From an uncultured Clostridia bacterium (GTDB lineage: Bacteria; Bacillota; Clostridia; Oscillospirales; Oscillospiraceae), in NCBI GenBank assembly GCA_947165595.1, contig CAMVAV010000002.1, forward strand, positions 25,200-89,199: DNA of 64,000 nucleotides, written 5' to 3'. Each line of letters starts with the position of its first letter. Positions within the stretch are counted from its first letter, which is position 1. This document shows, piece by piece, positions 46,941-57,000 of the stretch. Position numbers and translations under genes: made by a program. Below the pieces are notes generated by a model. That model was not told where the DNA came from, made no database searches, and worked only from the letters and a program-made list of their open reading frames with translations.

Positions 46941-47249
46941 TCACGCGTCTTCAATATTGAGAAGATTGAGAAACCCTGTCACCTGAAACACATCCAAAAC
47001 GTCTTTACGCACGTTTCTGAGCTGAAGCACGCCGCCCTTGTCCCCCATCTTCTTATGGAGCTTCATAATCGTTCGCAGGCCGGCACTGGAAATATAAGGT
47101 ACTTTGCTGAAATCCAGCGTCATCGTTTCGAATTGCTTTGCCTGTTCCAACAGCGTTTTCTCCAGTGCAATCGTCGTGTTGGAGTCGATTCGGCCGGAAA
47201 TCAGCAATTCTGCGGCGTTTCCGCGCTTTTTGAGCACAACTTCCACCAA
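46941..47249 (-). CDS. STAS-domain anti-sigma factor antagonist (T4SS locus, copy 1)
   Basis: A 102-residue STAS protein with the phosphoacceptor region 'VPYISSAGLRTIMKLH' and ending 'FQVTGFLNLLNIEDA'. It starts with GTG; AAAGGAG is 13 bases upstream, a long spacing, so an alternative start just downstream is possible. It is 44 bases after the next STAS gene. It differs clearly from that neighbour, so the two may respond to different partners. Confidence 0.9.
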   Translation of the reverse strand: MVEVVLKKRGNAAELLISGRIDSNTTIALEKTLLEQAKQFETMTLDFSKVPYISSAGLRTIMKLHKKMGDKGGVLQLRNVRKDVLDVFQVTGFLNLLNIEDA

Positions 47250-47293
47250 AGTACGTCACTCCTTTGTTCTGGCAGAATACTATATGTACGCTG

Positions 47294-47599
47294 TCAAACG
47301 TATTTAAACAGCCCCGCAAAGCCGGTCACCTCAAAAATCTCCATGACCTCCTTGCTGATCCCCTTGATCGCCAGGTTTCCGTTCTTTTTCCGCATTGCGA
47401 CGCGGATCGTCTTGAGCGCGCGCAGTCCCGCGCTGGAAACATAGGCAAGGTCAGTAAAGTTCAGAATGATGCTGTCGTACTGCTCCGAAAGCTGAAGCAT
47501 TGCCTCCTGTGCGCCGCCGGCAGTTACGGCATCCAGCCGGCCGACCAACTTCAATTCGCATTCTGTTCCATGCTTCACCACATTTAAATCCAGTGCCAT
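47294..47599 (-). CDS. STAS-domain anti-sigma factor antagonist (T4SS locus, copy 2)
   Basis: A 101-residue STAS protein. The phosphoacceptor region is 'LAYVSSAGLRALKTI'; it ends 'FEVTGFAGLFKYV'. AAAGGAG lies 8 bases before the ATG. It is the second of two tandem STAS genes between VirD4 and the pilin gene and a likely substrate of RsbW 45191 and phosphatase 49749. Confidence 0.92.
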   Translation of the reverse strand: MALDLNVVKHGTECELKLVGRLDAVTAGGAQEAMLQLSEQYDSIILNFTDLAYVSSAGLRALKTIRVAMRKKNGNLAIKGISKEVMEIFEVTGFAGLFKYV

Positions 47600-47710
47600 A
47601 TTCTTTTCTCCTTTTTATTATACTTTACGGCAAACGCCGTGTTGACCACTCTCTGCTGTTATCCGTCAGCAAGTCTTACCGATTTTCTCCGTCCGTTCCG
47701 AAGCCGTGTC

Positions 47711-49726
47711 TCATGCGCTTTCCTCACCCAGTATCTTTTTATTGCGGACCTTTAGGTCATAGAACACCTCTTCCGCCCTGAAGACGTTGGAGCGTATCTC
47801 CGTCAGATCCATGGGACCGAACTTGTAGAACGGGCATTTATAGCTCGGCGTGTACTTCGTTTTGAGCGGAAAGCTGTTGAACGATACGATGATGCTGTTG
47901 CCCGTGGATTCCTGGTTGTTGAGCCGTTGCAGCTCGCTCGGATAGATCAGCGGACGCACCTGCGTATTGGTGGAAACGTTGATATCTCCGGCCTTGCTTC
48001 CGAGGTTCGACGAGGTCGAGGTCGTCTTGACCGTCATGTTTCCGCACATCTCGGAGAACATCTTGCAGGTGTCGGTGTCGTTCGAGCCGATGAACATCTT
48101 CACGCCGCAGTTGCCGATGACGATGTCCGCGACCTCCTTGCCGTAGACGTTCGTGAGCTGCACGAACGACTGAACCACCATGTTGAACCAGATTTTTCTG
48201 GAACGGCCGACGGTGATCATCTGGCCGAACTTGTCGATCTTCGGCATGTTTCCGAACTCGTCCATGATGAAGTAAACGTTGCGCGGGAGCGTCTGCCCTG
48301 GCAGCGGCGTCGCGATCTTGATGAGCGCCTTGTAGGTACTCAGGATGAACAGGCTCGCGAGCGCGTGGCGCGTGTCCTTTTCGTCGGGGATTTTCAAGAA
48401 TACCGCCGTCTTGCCGAACGCCAGCTTTTCCGCCTTGAGATCGGTCGCGGACGTGAGTCCGCACAGTCCCCGGTCGTTGAACAGGGTCAGCTTATCCATC
48501 GTGATGGACATGTACGAGCTCATGGTCGTCTCCGGCGCGCCGAGCACCTGACGCGAGAGCTGATATGCCTGCGAGAGCGGGCTGCGCCCCTCGAAATAAT
48601 CCTTAAGCGTTTTGTAGCCGTTGGCGGAGTCCGTGAGCGCCTTGTTGATATTGAAGAGGTTAAACTTCTCCTTGGTCATACCCAGCTCCGGGTTATCGCT
48701 GTCCTCCAAAAACGCAAGGCAGGTCGCGGTCACGATGGAACGGGCGCCTTTTTCCCAAAGGGGGTCTTTTTCATTCTGGATCGGGACGAGACCGCCGACC
48801 AGATCCTGCAAGTCCTCATACATCTCGTCGTAGATCTTCTGCTGTGCCACCTGCACGTCGGATTTGCAGTGATCCAGATCGGTGTACGCCTTGCCGTCCC
48901 ATTCCACCCACGGCTCTCCCTCCGCCGCTTCGCCGTTCATGCGTTTCAAATCAGGGTAATCAGACATGGCGTCCAGGTGAGCGATGATATTGTCCCCGGC
49001 CTTGCGATACTCCTGATAGGCGTCCCAGATCGGCTCGAGCGGGTTCCAGCGCGAGGACGAATAGGTGTCGCGCAGGTCGAGCACCATGACCTCATAGCCC
49101 TGCTGCTTCAAAAAGCCGCTGTGCAGGTCGAAAAGCTCGCCCTTGGGGTCGGTCATGATCATGCTGCTGCCGAGGTTCGCCGCGGCAATACACTGGATCA
49201 TGGGGTTGATGAAGGTGGTCGTCTTACCGGAGCCTGTGGCGCCGATGACCAGCGCGTGGACGCCGGACTTCCAGTTCCCCTCCAGCTTCCCCTTCTTGTT
49301 CATTACGGCGCGGGCGGGCACGCCGTCGTTCTTCGACTGTGGCAGCGTCTCGTAAGTAAACGTCGGAAAATACTTGTCGCGCTCGGCGTCCGTGAGGAAG
49401 CGGCTGTTTTCGAGGCTGCCCTCGATCCGGTCGCCGTCGCCGCCTTTGCCGTCGAGCAGCCCCTTGCCGCCAACGCCGCGAAGTCCGCCGTTGAGCGCGT
49501 AGAGTGCAACAAAAATGATGCTGACGCCTCCGCCGATTGCCCATGTTTGCCATTCGATCAGGAGCCTGGCGCGGAATCGTACGCCGGAACCGCCGATCAT
49601 GCCGCCGATGTTCTCCAGGATAAATCGAATCAGCGTGCCCATGAGCAGAGAAGATAAAACGAACAGTCCCGCATAGAGCGCCCATGTGCTTGATTTAATC
49701 CCCAAAAATCCGTCTTTTTTTGCCAT
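47711..49726 (-). CDS. VirD4/TraG-type coupling protein ATPase
   Basis: A 671-residue membrane ATPase. Two N-terminal helices (about 13-35 and 62-80) are followed by the P-loop 'VIGATGSGKTTTFINPMIQ' (about residues 162-180), a Walker B 'VYFIMDEFGNMPKI', and the family motif 'VVQSFVQLTNVYG'. Coupling proteins deliver DNA-relaxase or protein substrates to a type IV secretion channel. GGAGGT lies before the ATG, and the propeller phosphatase gene ends 22 bases upstream. It is full length compared with Gram-positive VirD4/TcpA-like proteins. Confidence 0.93.
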   Translation of the reverse strand: MAKKDGFLGIKSSTWALYAGLFVLSSLLMGTLIRFILENIGGMIGGSGVRFRARLLIEWQTWAIGGGVSIIFVALYALNGGLRGVGGKGLLDGKGGDGDRIEGSLENSRFLTDAERDKYFPTFTYETLPQSKNDGVPARAVMNKKGKLEGNWKSGVHALVIGATGSGKTTTFINPMIQCIAAANLGSSMIMTDPKGELFDLHSGFLKQQGYEVMVLDLRDTYSSSRWNPLEPIWDAYQEYRKAGDNIIAHLDAMSDYPDLKRMNGEAAEGEPWVEWDGKAYTDLDHCKSDVQVAQQKIYDEMYEDLQDLVGGLVPIQNEKDPLWEKGARSIVTATCLAFLEDSDNPELGMTKEKFNLFNINKALTDSANGYKTLKDYFEGRSPLSQAYQLSRQVLGAPETTMSSYMSITMDKLTLFNDRGLCGLTSATDLKAEKLAFGKTAVFLKIPDEKDTRHALASLFILSTYKALIKIATPLPGQTLPRNVYFIMDEFGNMPKIDKFGQMITVGRSRKIWFNMVVQSFVQLTNVYGKEVADIVIGNCGVKMFIGSNDTDTCKMFSEMCGNMTVKTTSTSSNLGSKAGDINVSTNTQVRPLIYPSELQRLNNQESTGNSIIVSFNSFPLKTKYTPSYKCPFYKFGPMDLTEIRSNVFRAEEVFYDLKVRNKKILGEESA

Positions 49727-49748
49727 AATCTACACCTCCGTGCGGCCC

Positions 49749-52700
49749 TTATTCGCTCTTTCCCCGATACAGCAGTCCCAGCATCGTAATATCGTCGAAC
49801 TGCGGCGCGTCCTTCACGAACTCGTCGATCCTCTTGCGCACATGGGACAGCAGCTCCTCCGGGACGATGTTGCCCGCCTCGTTCATCGCGTTCAAAAGGC
49901 GGTCGTCGCCAAAGAGCTCGTTCTGCGCGTCCGTCGCCTCCGTCACGCCGTCCGTATACTGGAAGATCATATCGCCCGGTTGGAGCCGGATCGTTTCGTT
50001 GCGATAACGGTAGCTGTCCGGCAGATCTTCAAATTCGTCCGGCTCCAACACGGCAAGAGCCGTGCAGCCGCCCTTTGGCAAAAATCTCCACGCGCCCTGC
50101 TGATACAGCAAAAGCTTTTCGTGTCCCGCGTCGGAATAGGTCAGTTCTCCCGTGGAGATCGTCAGGATACCCAGCCAGACCGTGACGAACAGGCCGTCTT
50201 TATTGCTTTCATCCAAGCGCTCGTTGACGCGGAACATCACGCTCGACGGATCGAGCCCCTCCAGCGCGGCGTCCTTGATGAGCGTCCGCGACGTCATCAT
50301 GAACAGCGCCGCCGGCACACCCTTGCCGCTCACGTCCGCCATCACCAGCGCCAGATGGTCGTCGTCCACGAGGAAGAAATCATAGAAGTCGCCGCCGACC
50401 TCCTTGGCGGGGTCCATCGTCGCGTAGAGATCGAACTCCGTGCGCCCCGGGAATGGCGGGAAAACGTTCGGCAGCATATTTGCCTGAATGCTCGACGCCG
50501 TTTGCAGCTCGTTTTCCATCCGCTCCCGTTCGGCCTGCTCACGATGCTTTGCCTCCAGTGCGCGCATCTTCCTGCGGACATACATATGTACCAGCAGGGC
50601 GATTGTCAGCGACGCCGCAAGCCCTACAAGAACGTAGAACCACGCCTGCTCATAGAACGCCTTCTCCTTGACGATCTTTACGGACACCTCCTTGTTGCCC
50701 CTGCCCATGGAGTCCTTCAGCTGCATCACAAAATGATAGGTGCCGCCGCGCAGGTTGGTGTAGTCCACAGGCACGATTTCGCTGCGCCTGATCGTCGTGC
50801 TGCTGCGCTCAAAGCCCTCCAGCTGATAGCTCACCTGGGGATCGCTCAGCGAATAGTTGAACACAAAGCTGGGCACCGTCAGCTTCTGTGTGTCGGAAGG
50901 AATCGTAAACGTACCGTCTCCGGCGGGGTAAAGCGTCCGGCCGTCCACTTCCACAAACGGGACAGTCGCCTTCAGCTCGTCGATATTCTCAAAGGGTTTC
51001 TCAATGTTGACCTTACAAACGCCGGTGCTCCCGGAAATGTACAGATCCCCCTCAGGGGTCAGTTCGCTGTAGGAATTCGCCGTGGCGACGCAGGGCAGAC
51101 CGTTGGTGATGCTGTAGTGCACGGGGGTGATCTCCCCGTTGGCGATCAGTTCCTCGGCGGGCACCACGTAGATGCCGTTGCTGCTGAGGATCCACATATC
51201 CCCCTTGCTGTTCTCATAGAGGTCGAAGTTGTTGCTGTAAGGGAACTTTTGGACTGTTGTCACCTGATAGTCCGGCGTCATGTAGGCGATGGCGTTGCTG
51301 GTGACGATCCAGACCACGCCATGCATCGTGTCGCGCTTGAGACGCATCACGATGCCCGAGGGCAGCCCATCCTCCACATCGATCGTTTTTACCAGGCCCC
51401 TGTCGTTGAAGATGGAAATCCCGCCGCCGTTGCTTCCCACGAGAATGTCGCCATCCGTGCCCTCCGCGACCGTAAGGGTCTCGGTGTTGACGATACCGTC
51501 CTCCTTGCCGTAGGAGGCTGCGACGCGGCCGCCGCGGATAACGTTCACACCGCCGGTAACCGCAACAAGGATGGAGCCGTCCTCCCGCTCGCAGACCGCG
51601 CGGAAGTTATTGGACAGCATCTCGTCTTCCGCGCCAAATACTGTCACCTCGCCCCGGTCGTAGCACAAAAGGCCCTGCCCCCGCCAGGTGGAGAGCCAGA
51701 GGCGATCGCGGCTGTCCCGGATGATGGAGCGGATGCGGTAGCCCTCCAGCAGTGAGATCAGATCGTCCGCGCCCAGATCCTTCCCGGACACGGTGGCCGC
51801 CTTTGTCAGCGGGATGGAGGGCACCACGCCGTCGTCATCGAGCACAAGCAGCCCTGTGTCCGTCCCCACAAACAGCTTGCCGTCGTACATACAGGTGGAG
51901 TTCACCACCATTTCGCTCAGTCCATAACGCTCTGACAGATTGGAAAACTGGTTGGGAACCACCTTCATCACGCCTTGACGCGTGGAGGTGAACCAAAGAT
52001 TTCCGAGGTAGTCGGTCATGACACGGCCGACGTTGTTGTTCATGGGCACGTCTTCCAGCAGATGAAAGCCGTCGTCGTCCAGCACGCCGATGCCGTTCCC
52101 GCCGCAGATCCAGAGCCTGTCGTCGATATACTCGATATCCCGCAGGTATTTCAGCGGCTCGATATCGAACTTTTTGAGGATTGTAAAGCCGTCGTTGAGA
52201 TCAACGTAATAGAGGGCAAAATCCGCCGCCTCCTGATAGATGCGGCCGGGCGTCTTCGGGTCTGGAAGCATGGCGCCCACCCCGGCGAGCGGGTTGTCGT
52301 CAATGCTGATGAAGCGGAGCAGCCTGCCCTCCCGGATCATGATCAGGTCGCCCAGGTCCGTCGTGCCGTAGATGATCCCGTCGATTCCCGTACGGATGTC
52401 GCGCATTTCCACCTCGGCAAGCTCAGGCTCTTCCATCGTATGCACCTGATACTCCGAATCAATCGTCGCAATGCCGCTTGAGGTGGCGAGGTAGATCGTA
52501 CCGTCTTTACTCTCCGTGATGGCGCTCACTTTGGTGGACGGCATTCCCTCCGCTTTGCCCCACTTGCGCAGCTCGCCCTGCTCCATTACCGCGACGCCGC
52601 TGTCGTTTGTGCCGATCCACAGCCGATCCCGACTGTCCACGAACAGACTCACCACGCTGGCAATGCCGTGGGAGGAGTCCATACGCTCAAAGGTGTTGCC

Positions 52701-52973
52701 GTCGTAGCGGATCAGTCCGGCATAGCTGCCGATCCAGAGGAAGCCCTCCGACGTCTGAACGATCGCGTTTGCCTCGGATGTGGGCAGGCCATTGGGATTG
52801 TTGTACAGTACCGCGGAAAAATTGTCGGGCCGGTTCACGGGATCAACGGTGCTTATGCTGTCTGAACTTCCGGCGGCATTCGCAACGCTTGCGGCCGACA
52901 AAATGATAAGCGCCAGAAGCACACATAAACAGGGGAGCCATCTTCTTTTATGCTTCGTTTCCTTCATCATCAA
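49749..52973 (-). CDS. Beta-propeller sensor fused to SpoIIE (PP2C) phosphatase
   Basis: A 1074-residue membrane protein: signal/anchor helix (about 12-34), then an extracytoplasmic region of about 600 residues made of two-component-regulator propeller repeats ('LWIGTNDSGVAVMEQG', 'LWFTSTRQGVMKV', 'LWLSTWRGQGLLCYDRG'). A Y_Y_Y Ig-like domain follows ('VSYQLEGFERSSTTIRRSEIVPVDYTNLRGGTYHFVM' region), then a second helix ('FYVLVGLAASLTIALLVHMYV') and a SpoIIE domain with 'EVGGDFYDFF', 'VMADVSGKGVPAALFM', 'YTDGVTEATD' and 'QFDDITMLGL'. This mimics hybrid two-component sensors with a phosphatase output. It starts with TTG or the ATG 3 bases on (AAGGAG upstream). It should dephosphorylate the STAS proteins of this locus. 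Confidence 0.92.
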   Translation of the reverse strand: MMMKETKHKRRWLPCLCVLLALIILSAASVANAAGSSDSISTVDPVNRPDNFSAVLYNNPNGLPTSEANAIVQTSEGFLWIGSYAGLIRYDGNTFERMDSSHGIASVVSLFVDSRDRLWIGTNDSGVAVMEQGELRKWGKAEGMPSTKVSAITESKDGTIYLATSSGIATIDSEYQVHTMEEPELAEVEMRDIRTGIDGIIYGTTDLGDLIMIREGRLLRFISIDDNPLAGVGAMLPDPKTPGRIYQEAADFALYYVDLNDGFTILKKFDIEPLKYLRDIEYIDDRLWICGGNGIGVLDDDGFHLLEDVPMNNNVGRVMTDYLGNLWFTSTRQGVMKVVPNQFSNLSERYGLSEMVVNSTCMYDGKLFVGTDTGLLVLDDDGVVPSIPLTKAATVSGKDLGADDLISLLEGYRIRSIIRDSRDRLWLSTWRGQGLLCYDRGEVTVFGAEDEMLSNNFRAVCEREDGSILVAVTGGVNVIRGGRVAASYGKEDGIVNTETLTVAEGTDGDILVGSNGGGISIFNDRGLVKTIDVEDGLPSGIVMRLKRDTMHGVVWIVTSNAIAYMTPDYQVTTVQKFPYSNNFDLYENSKGDMWILSSNGIYVVPAEELIANGEITPVHYSITNGLPCVATANSYSELTPEGDLYISGSTGVCKVNIEKPFENIDELKATVPFVEVDGRTLYPAGDGTFTIPSDTQKLTVPSFVFNYSLSDPQVSYQLEGFERSSTTIRRSEIVPVDYTNLRGGTYHFVMQLKDSMGRGNKEVSVKIVKEKAFYEQAWFYVLVGLAASLTIALLVHMYVRRKMRALEAKHREQAERERMENELQTASSIQANMLPNVFPPFPGRTEFDLYATMDPAKEVGGDFYDFFLVDDDHLALVMADVSGKGVPAALFMMTSRTLIKDAALEGLDPSSVMFRVNERLDESNKDGLFVTVWLGILTISTGELTYSDAGHEKLLLYQQGAWRFLPKGGCTALAVLEPDEFEDLPDSYRYRNETIRLQPGDMIFQYTDGVTEATDAQNELFGDDRLLNAMNEAGNIVPEELLSHVRKRIDEFVKDAPQFDDITMLGLLYRGKSE

Positions 52974-53140
52974 AGATCATTTCTCCTTCTCATCCGCCGG
53001 CGTAAGCGGAAATATCGGATATTGCCCATCATTCTCTCCGTCTCCGGCAGGTCTCCACGATCCTGCCGCAGAGCCGATCCCTCGTTTTGTCGTGTTTATC
53101 CCAGATACCGCAGCGCAAGCATCCATATCGGGCCTGTACG

Positions 53141-54052
53141 TTATGATACTGTCCCGCCGCCGGTGATATCGTGGGACAGGACCAAAATCGTGCCATCCTC
53201 GCGCACCTCACAATTCAGCGTGATCTCCACGCCGTCGTTTTCCGCGAACATGCGTACCGTGCAATGCCCCGCTTCCGCGCCGGCGCGCACGTAGGCCGTT
53301 ACGTCGTTTTCGCCGTAGAGCACGCCGAGAACGTAGGCAGTTTCTTCGTTGTCGGAGCTGCATTCCCATGTCGTTTCCATCACGCTGACGGATCCGGCAG
53401 CTTCCCCGCTGTCCTGCGTCGTTACGGTGATCAGCAGATCGCCGCTTTCGTTCAGGCTCGCCGTGTACGGATATGCGCTTTCCTGGCCGCCGTGCACGAC
53501 GCCCTGCAGTTCCGTTCCGCTGACACTGATCAGGTTCGCACGCAGCGAGCCGTTTTCCTCCAGCACCTCCGTCAGGATCGTCATCTCATAGATTTGATCC
53601 TGCTCGTCTTTGCTATGGCACAGATTCAAAAGCAGAACGGCGCGTCCCGTTGTCTTTGGCGTCAACAGGAAGGTCGCTTTGTCGCTCGATTGCTTCAAAT
53701 CGGGGGCTGCGGAAAGCACCGGCAGGATAAACGACTCCCCGCCTGCGTCTCCGCTTTCCTCCGACAGGATCTCAACGCTCGTGCTCTCCTCTGAAATGAA
53801 CCACAGGTAATCCGGCGAGGCAGACCGGCTGACCTCCAGACGGACGCTCCCGTCCTTATTGACCGTCCAAGCATAGGGATAAGGCGTATCCTCTCCGCCG
53901 GTGAAGGTTTCGCCGCGGCTGCCCCGAATAATCAGGGCAGCCACAATCGTGGCGATGACCACAACGCAAAACGCGATTGCCGGGATCACATAGCGCTTGA
54001 TGCTTTCCCATCTGTAGACGCGCTCGCTCTCAAAAACAACTGTTTTAGCCAC
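53141..54052 (-). CDS. Membrane-anchored protein with two repeated beta domains
   Basis: A 303-residue protein: short cytoplasmic N-terminus, one transmembrane helix (about 22-45), and an extracytoplasmic part with two related about 125-residue domains. Each begins with a GG-x-PYPY motif ('GGEDTPYPYAWTVNKDGSVRLEV' and 'GGQESAYPYTASLNESGDLLITV'). No family is known to me. The GTG start overlaps the stop of the 1734-residue gene by 8 bases, with its GGAGG site inside that gene's Gly-rich tail, so the two proteins are translationally coupled and probably interact at the surface. Confidence 0.75.
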   Translation of the reverse strand: MAKTVVFESERVYRWESIKRYVIPAIAFCVVVIATIVAALIIRGSRGETFTGGEDTPYPYAWTVNKDGSVRLEVSRSASPDYLWFISEESTSVEILSEESGDAGGESFILPVLSAAPDLKQSSDKATFLLTPKTTGRAVLLLNLCHSKDEQDQIYEMTILTEVLEENGSLRANLISVSGTELQGVVHGGQESAYPYTASLNESGDLLITVTTQDSGEAAGSVSVMETTWECSSDNEETAYVLGVLYGENDVTAYVRAGAEAGHCTVRMFAENDGVEITLNCEVREDGTILVLSHDITGGGTVS

Positions 54053-57000
54053 CGCCGTCGCCTCCTCCGCCTCCGCCTACGTCTGAGACGCCGCCTCCGA
54101 AGGCGCCGCCGAGCTCTCCTTGCATTTCTATGTTATTGAGTCGCTCTTCCAGCTCCCGCTGCTTTTCGATCTGTTCCTTCATCAAAGCGTTGGTCTGCGC
54201 CGTTTCCAGCCTGACGATCGCGTCGGAAAGAAGCTCTTCCTCGTTTTTGACCGTCAAGTCAATCACAATCGTGCTTTCGGGGGATTCCTTTGCGGTGATC
54301 GTAATGCGATAATGCAGGTTTCCACCGGTATAATTGCGCGGCGCGCGGAAAATCAGGCCGCTGTCCGTGGCCTCATAGCTTCCGGACGGTTCCTTCAGCT
54401 TTTCCACAATATTCACGATATTCTGCGCCGCGATCAGTTCATCCGCGGAAGGCTCCTCGGAGTTCAGAACGCTCTGCGCGGAGGCAAGGATCTCGTCCAG
54501 CCGTTCCGTCGAATACTTATGCGTCGGATCAAAGCTGACAAGTCCGGTGGCGCCGCTGCCCGCGTCATAGCTTTCCAGCTTGGCGGTAAAGCCCTCGCTT
54601 GAGCCGGAGATGCGAACGTCAAGCCTCACACCCTCGCCAGACTTGAGCAGCACGGTGCTGCTTTGCCCGCTGTAGATCGTACCCGTTCCGCTCGCTTCCG
54701 TATCCGTCTGATTGGCGACATCCTCCGCAACGGTCACATCCTCTCCGTTGACGTCAAGCATCTGCAAGTCGCCCGCGACGAGGACTGTGGCAAGGCCGAT
54801 GTGCAGGGGGGTCCCCTCCACGATGGTTTGGTTCAGCGTCTTTGCGATCGTGGTGCCGTCCAGTCCGAGCTTTGCGGTGAGCTGCTCCAGCTTCCACGAC
54901 GCCGGCGTGTCCCCCGTGTCATGCCAAGGCTCGAACTCGATCCAACGCAGCTCGGCGAGCCCCGGGATCAGCATTTGCACCACATCGGTTCCTCCCGCGG
55001 CAAATCCGTTGCCGGAGATGATGTATTTGCGAATATTCTCGTAGACTTCCGTGCACAGAACGCCGAACTCGTCGTAGTAGCCCACGGTCATGCGCACGGA
55101 CCCCTGTGCTGCGCTGAGCGCGGAGTCCGCATCCTGCGCCGTCTTCAGCTCCAGCGTCAGCACCTCGACTTGATCCAGCGCTTCATAGCTTGCGCGTCTG
55201 GCGGAAGGCACGATGCCCTCCGGCGTCTCCGGCCGAATGCCCCAGCTCTTGGTGATGGTGTTGTCAGGCGCCTGATCGACAAGATAAATGGCGCTCAGCG
55301 TCATGTTCAGATTGCCGATCGCCGCCAGCGTCACGCCGGTCAGCTCGGCAACATCCCCAAGGACATAGTCCAGCTCCAGCACCTGGCCGCCGTTCACCGA
55401 GGTATATCCCTGATCCGTCAGGTAGACGTATTTACTCCTGAACTCACTGCCGGAGACGTCGTTTGTCTTAAAGTGCAGCGCCACCGCAAGATCGTTGATC
55501 TCGGCGCTGAGCTGCTGCTTCTCAGTGGTCTCGCTCACCTGCAGCAGGACGCGCTGGACGCTGTTCATCTGCTTGTCTCTGTCGACTCCCACCGAGCCGG
55601 ACGGGTCAGCGTCCGTCAGGCCGTCGAGCCGGTAGGACTCGATCAGAACGCCGTCGCGCACACGCTGGAGGACGCCGTAGCTGATCGGCACCAGAAGCGG
55701 ACGCGGCGAATTTGTTGCAATGTCGACGCCGGCAAAGCCGTCCATGTTGGTCACGCTCAGGCCCGTGGCATAGAATACCGTCCTGCCGGCCAAGTCCACT
55801 CCCCTGCTCAGCGTACCGGCCGAGACCTGCATCGGCTGCGTCGTTTCCGCATCCGTATAGCGCACCGCCGCAATCAGGTTGTATTCGTTCGGATCCGCCG
55901 CGCCCTCGGCGCTGCCGGGGTACAGATAGAGGTTCAGCGAATCGGTGCGCGACTGCGGCTCGCGCCTGATCACGGACGACCACGCGCCCGCGTCCCTGCT
56001 CAGCTCGATATGGTTCTCCTTGAACGGGATATTGCTGATGAGCGCGATGCCGTTGTTTTGCAGCGTACGGTAGACCTGCAGCGGTTTGACGAGGTTGTCC
56101 TCCCGATCCCAGCCGGCGATCAGCTCGGGTTCCTCGCCTTCGGCATATCTGTAGTCGTATTCTCCCTTGCTGTTGATGTACCGCGAGCCTTCTCCGCGGA
56201 TCAGCCACGCGTTGATGCCGGAAATATTCCAGTCGGTCACCACGTTGCTGCGGATCTCCAGGCTGATGTCGAGCAGCTGCGTGATGTTCTGGATCGTGAC
56301 AAAGAAGTAATCCGTCTTTCCCTCGCGGAATTGGTAGGCGGGATCGCTGACCGTATAGCTGACTTCCTCGGTCGCACCGTCCACCGTGCGTTTTTTAACG
56401 CCTGTCCGCGCGGCATAGCTGTTCATTGCCTCGATCACGTCAATACTCGGCTCGACGGAATGGATGATCCCGTCGCCGTCGACATAGCGGTAGCCCATTG
56501 CCATGCCGCCGCTGAGCGTATCCTGCGGCACGTTGATCAGATACCCTTTCTCGTCCCTGCCGGGCTTCTGACCGTAAGAGCCCGTGGTTATGCCGAAGAG
56601 CAGCTTAACGCTCTGCGTGGTTTCCGTGATCTCATAGGTCGTGGCCAGCTCGGAAATACTGCGTCCCTGCGCGCCCTTGTTCGTGGTAAACTCGCCGGGG
56701 TCACGGTAGTCGATACCGATCCAGCCAAGGCCGTCCTCGTTTTCGCTGCTGGCGGTCCAGGTGGTGCTCGTCGCGCTGTTCGTCTCCTGCGTGACCACGA
56801 TCTTCTTGATCTTCAGCTTATCATAGACGTCGCCGTTTCCGTCCGTATTGTCCGGAATGATTTGAATGGCCGTCAGATCGCCATAATCCTGGCTGGTGGA
56901 GATCTTGAAGGGCGTGATCGCGCCCGTGCGGAACGCGTCTCCCATGATCTGCTGATTCGCCAGCGTACAGCCGCTGACGCCGTTTTCAAAGATCAGGCGG

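Noticed and set aside
47617-47622. TATAAT-like -10 before the second STAS gene
   Set aside because: It overlaps the ribosome site, so a transcript from it would lack the Shine-Dalgarno sequence, and no -35 is present.
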